Of a stretch of DNA of 6,220 bases, positions 5,743 through 6,220 are shown piece by piece (positions within the stretch are counted from its first letter, which is position 1; the number at the start of each line of letters is the position of its first letter). The stretch covers positions 1-6,220 of the forward strand of contig JAITCX010000132.1 of the NCBI GenBank assembly GCA_031282945.1, written 5' to 3'. The DNA comes from Elusimicrobiota bacterium. Its GTDB lineage: Bacteria; Elusimicrobiota; Endomicrobiia; Endomicrobiales; Endomicrobiaceae. The translations under genes were made by a program, and so were the position numbers. Under the pieces are notes generated by a model. That model made no database searches and had not been told where the DNA came from. It saw only the letters and a list, made by a program, of their open reading frames with translations.

Positions 5743-5948
5743 AAATTTGGGATATAGATTTTATTAGATTTTTCATTATGCATGAGGGAAGTTTTTCTAT
5801 GCATAGAGAGGCGTCTAATTTTTGTCATAATTAGTAAAAATATTGAAAAACAATTGAAATATAATTGCAATGGAAAAAATTAATTATGGGGGATATTTAA
5901 AAAAAATGATGATATTACAGGATGGGGAATTGAACTTGAGAGAATATT
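5743..5948. other. AT-rich gap with small ORFs and possible coding debris
   Basis: No confident gene is seen in this 206-base gap. Three things stand out. The frame over 5745-5834 reads DIDFIRFFIMHEGSFSMHR then a TAG, weakly resembling the start of a LysR-type HTH region. An open 31-codon frame runs from ATG 5870 to TAA 5965 with no ribosome binding site. A third frame, with no start codon, ends in TGWGIELERIL at a TGA (5950-5952) that overlaps the GTG start of the next gene. An A8 run at 5899-5906 lies between the last two. This could be a degraded gene or plain intergenic DNA. Confidence 0.35.
5769..5810 (+). repeat. Short imperfect direct repeat with ATGCAT cores
   Basis: TTTTTCATTATGCATGAG (5769-5786) and TTTTTCTATGCATAGAG (5792-5808) are two adjacent imperfect copies. 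Each is centred on the palindrome ATGCAT and the copies are about 22 bp apart. They could be a dyad-type binding site or a local duplication. The function is unknown. Confidence 0.4.
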
Positions 5949-6220
5949 GTGAAATTAAATTATAATGAAGAAATAGAAAAAATATATGGATATATTGGGA
6001 AATTAAAGACAATGGCATTGGCGTCAAGCGTCCACAATCATCCTACCGTAAGACTTGTTAGTTATATTGTCAATGATAGAAAGATATTTTTTCAGACGGG
6101 AACTGATCTAGTTAAATACAAACAAATTTGCGAAAACAATAATGTAGCGTTGTGTATTGACAATATTCAAATAGAAGGGATTGCTAATATTATTGGTAAG
6201 ACGAATAGTAAGCAAAATAG
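5949..6220 (+). CDS. Pyridoxamine-phosphate-oxidase-like FMN-binding protein, 3'-truncated
   Basis: This is the first 90 codons of a split-barrel flavin-binding protein of the PNPOx-like family; the gene runs off the right edge with no stop. Visible features are an N-terminal helix (NYNEEIEKIYGYIGKLK, 4-20), the first barrel strands MALASSVHNHPTVRLVSYI (22-40), RKIFFQTGTDLVKYKQI (44-60) and the strand VALCIDNIQIEGIANIIGK (66-84). This is the usual order for small FMN-dependent reductase or oxidase relatives. The start is taken as GTG 5949, because an in-frame TGA lies at 5937-5939 and the next ATG (6012) would cut off the conserved first helix. The site before it is only a weak GAGAG (5938-5942). 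True PNPOx activity in vitamin B6 synthesis is not implied. Most such short proteins are uncharacterised flavin or F420/heme-type binders. Confidence 0.82.
   Translation, partial: MKLNYNEEIEKIYGYIGKLKTMALASSVHNHPTVRLVSYIVNDRKIFFQTGTDLVKYKQICENNNVALCIDNIQIEGIANIIGKTNSKQN

Noticed and set aside
5860..5865. Perfect TATAAT as a -10 box for the flavoprotein gene
   Set aside because: No -35-like hexamer is found at 16-18 nt and no extended -10 TGn precedes it. In such AT-rich DNA the hexamer is expected by chance.
1..6220. A coordinated novel system (defence, secretion or biosynthetic cluster)
   Set aside because: The enzymes downstream of the Sel1 locus are unrelated single-domain families separated by gaps and probable terminators. 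No shared pathway or hallmark gene is visible.

Overview
The window is AT-rich bacterial DNA. Every recognisable gene lies on the + strand, and most have clear GGAGG-type ribosome binding sites. One protein has a typical Gram-negative-style Sec signal peptide. The content (secreted Sel1-repeat proteins, a rhamnosyltransferase-like GT2 enzyme and small metabolic singletons) suggests a low-GC host-associated or anaerobic bacterium. I cannot name the phylum with confidence from the sequence alone.

Bases 1-2477 are a tandem Sel1-repeat locus. A first gene is cut by the left edge. Its in-window ATG at 42 is not the true start, because the reading frame and the homology to the third copy continue to base 3. 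A short decayed Sel1 copy follows (about 961-1209), with an in-frame TAA in the middle of a repeat and a probable frameshift near its start. The third copy is intact: 416 residues, a signal peptide and ten Sel1 repeats. These proteins are probably exported alpha-helical solenoids used for protein-protein contacts. The locus looks like a family growing by duplication and losing copies by mutation.

Bases 2478-4784 hold three unrelated single-domain enzymes: a GT2 glycosyltransferase of the rhamnosyltransferase type, a class I SAM-dependent methyltransferase, and a cyclase/kynurenine-formamidase-like metal hydrolase. For the first two, the ribosome binding site shows that the translation start is downstream of the longest-ORF start. 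A terminator-like hairpin follows the glycosyltransferase and another follows the cyclase, so these are probably separate short transcription units and not one pathway.

Bases 5036-6220 carry a VOC (glyoxalase-fold) protein, a TfoX N-terminal-domain protein only 2 nt downstream of it (probably co-translated), an AT-rich 206-base gap holding small ORFs and possible coding debris, and the 5' part of a pyridoxamine-5'-phosphate-oxidase-like flavin-binding protein that runs off the right edge. The VOC, TfoX-N and PNPOx-like genes are common accessory singletons.

I found no CRISPR array, RNA gene, transposase, phage gene or defence system. The points most worth a second look are the decayed Sel1 copy and the repeat-length variants, the substituted metal ligands in the cyclase and the VOC protein, and the 5743-5952 gap.
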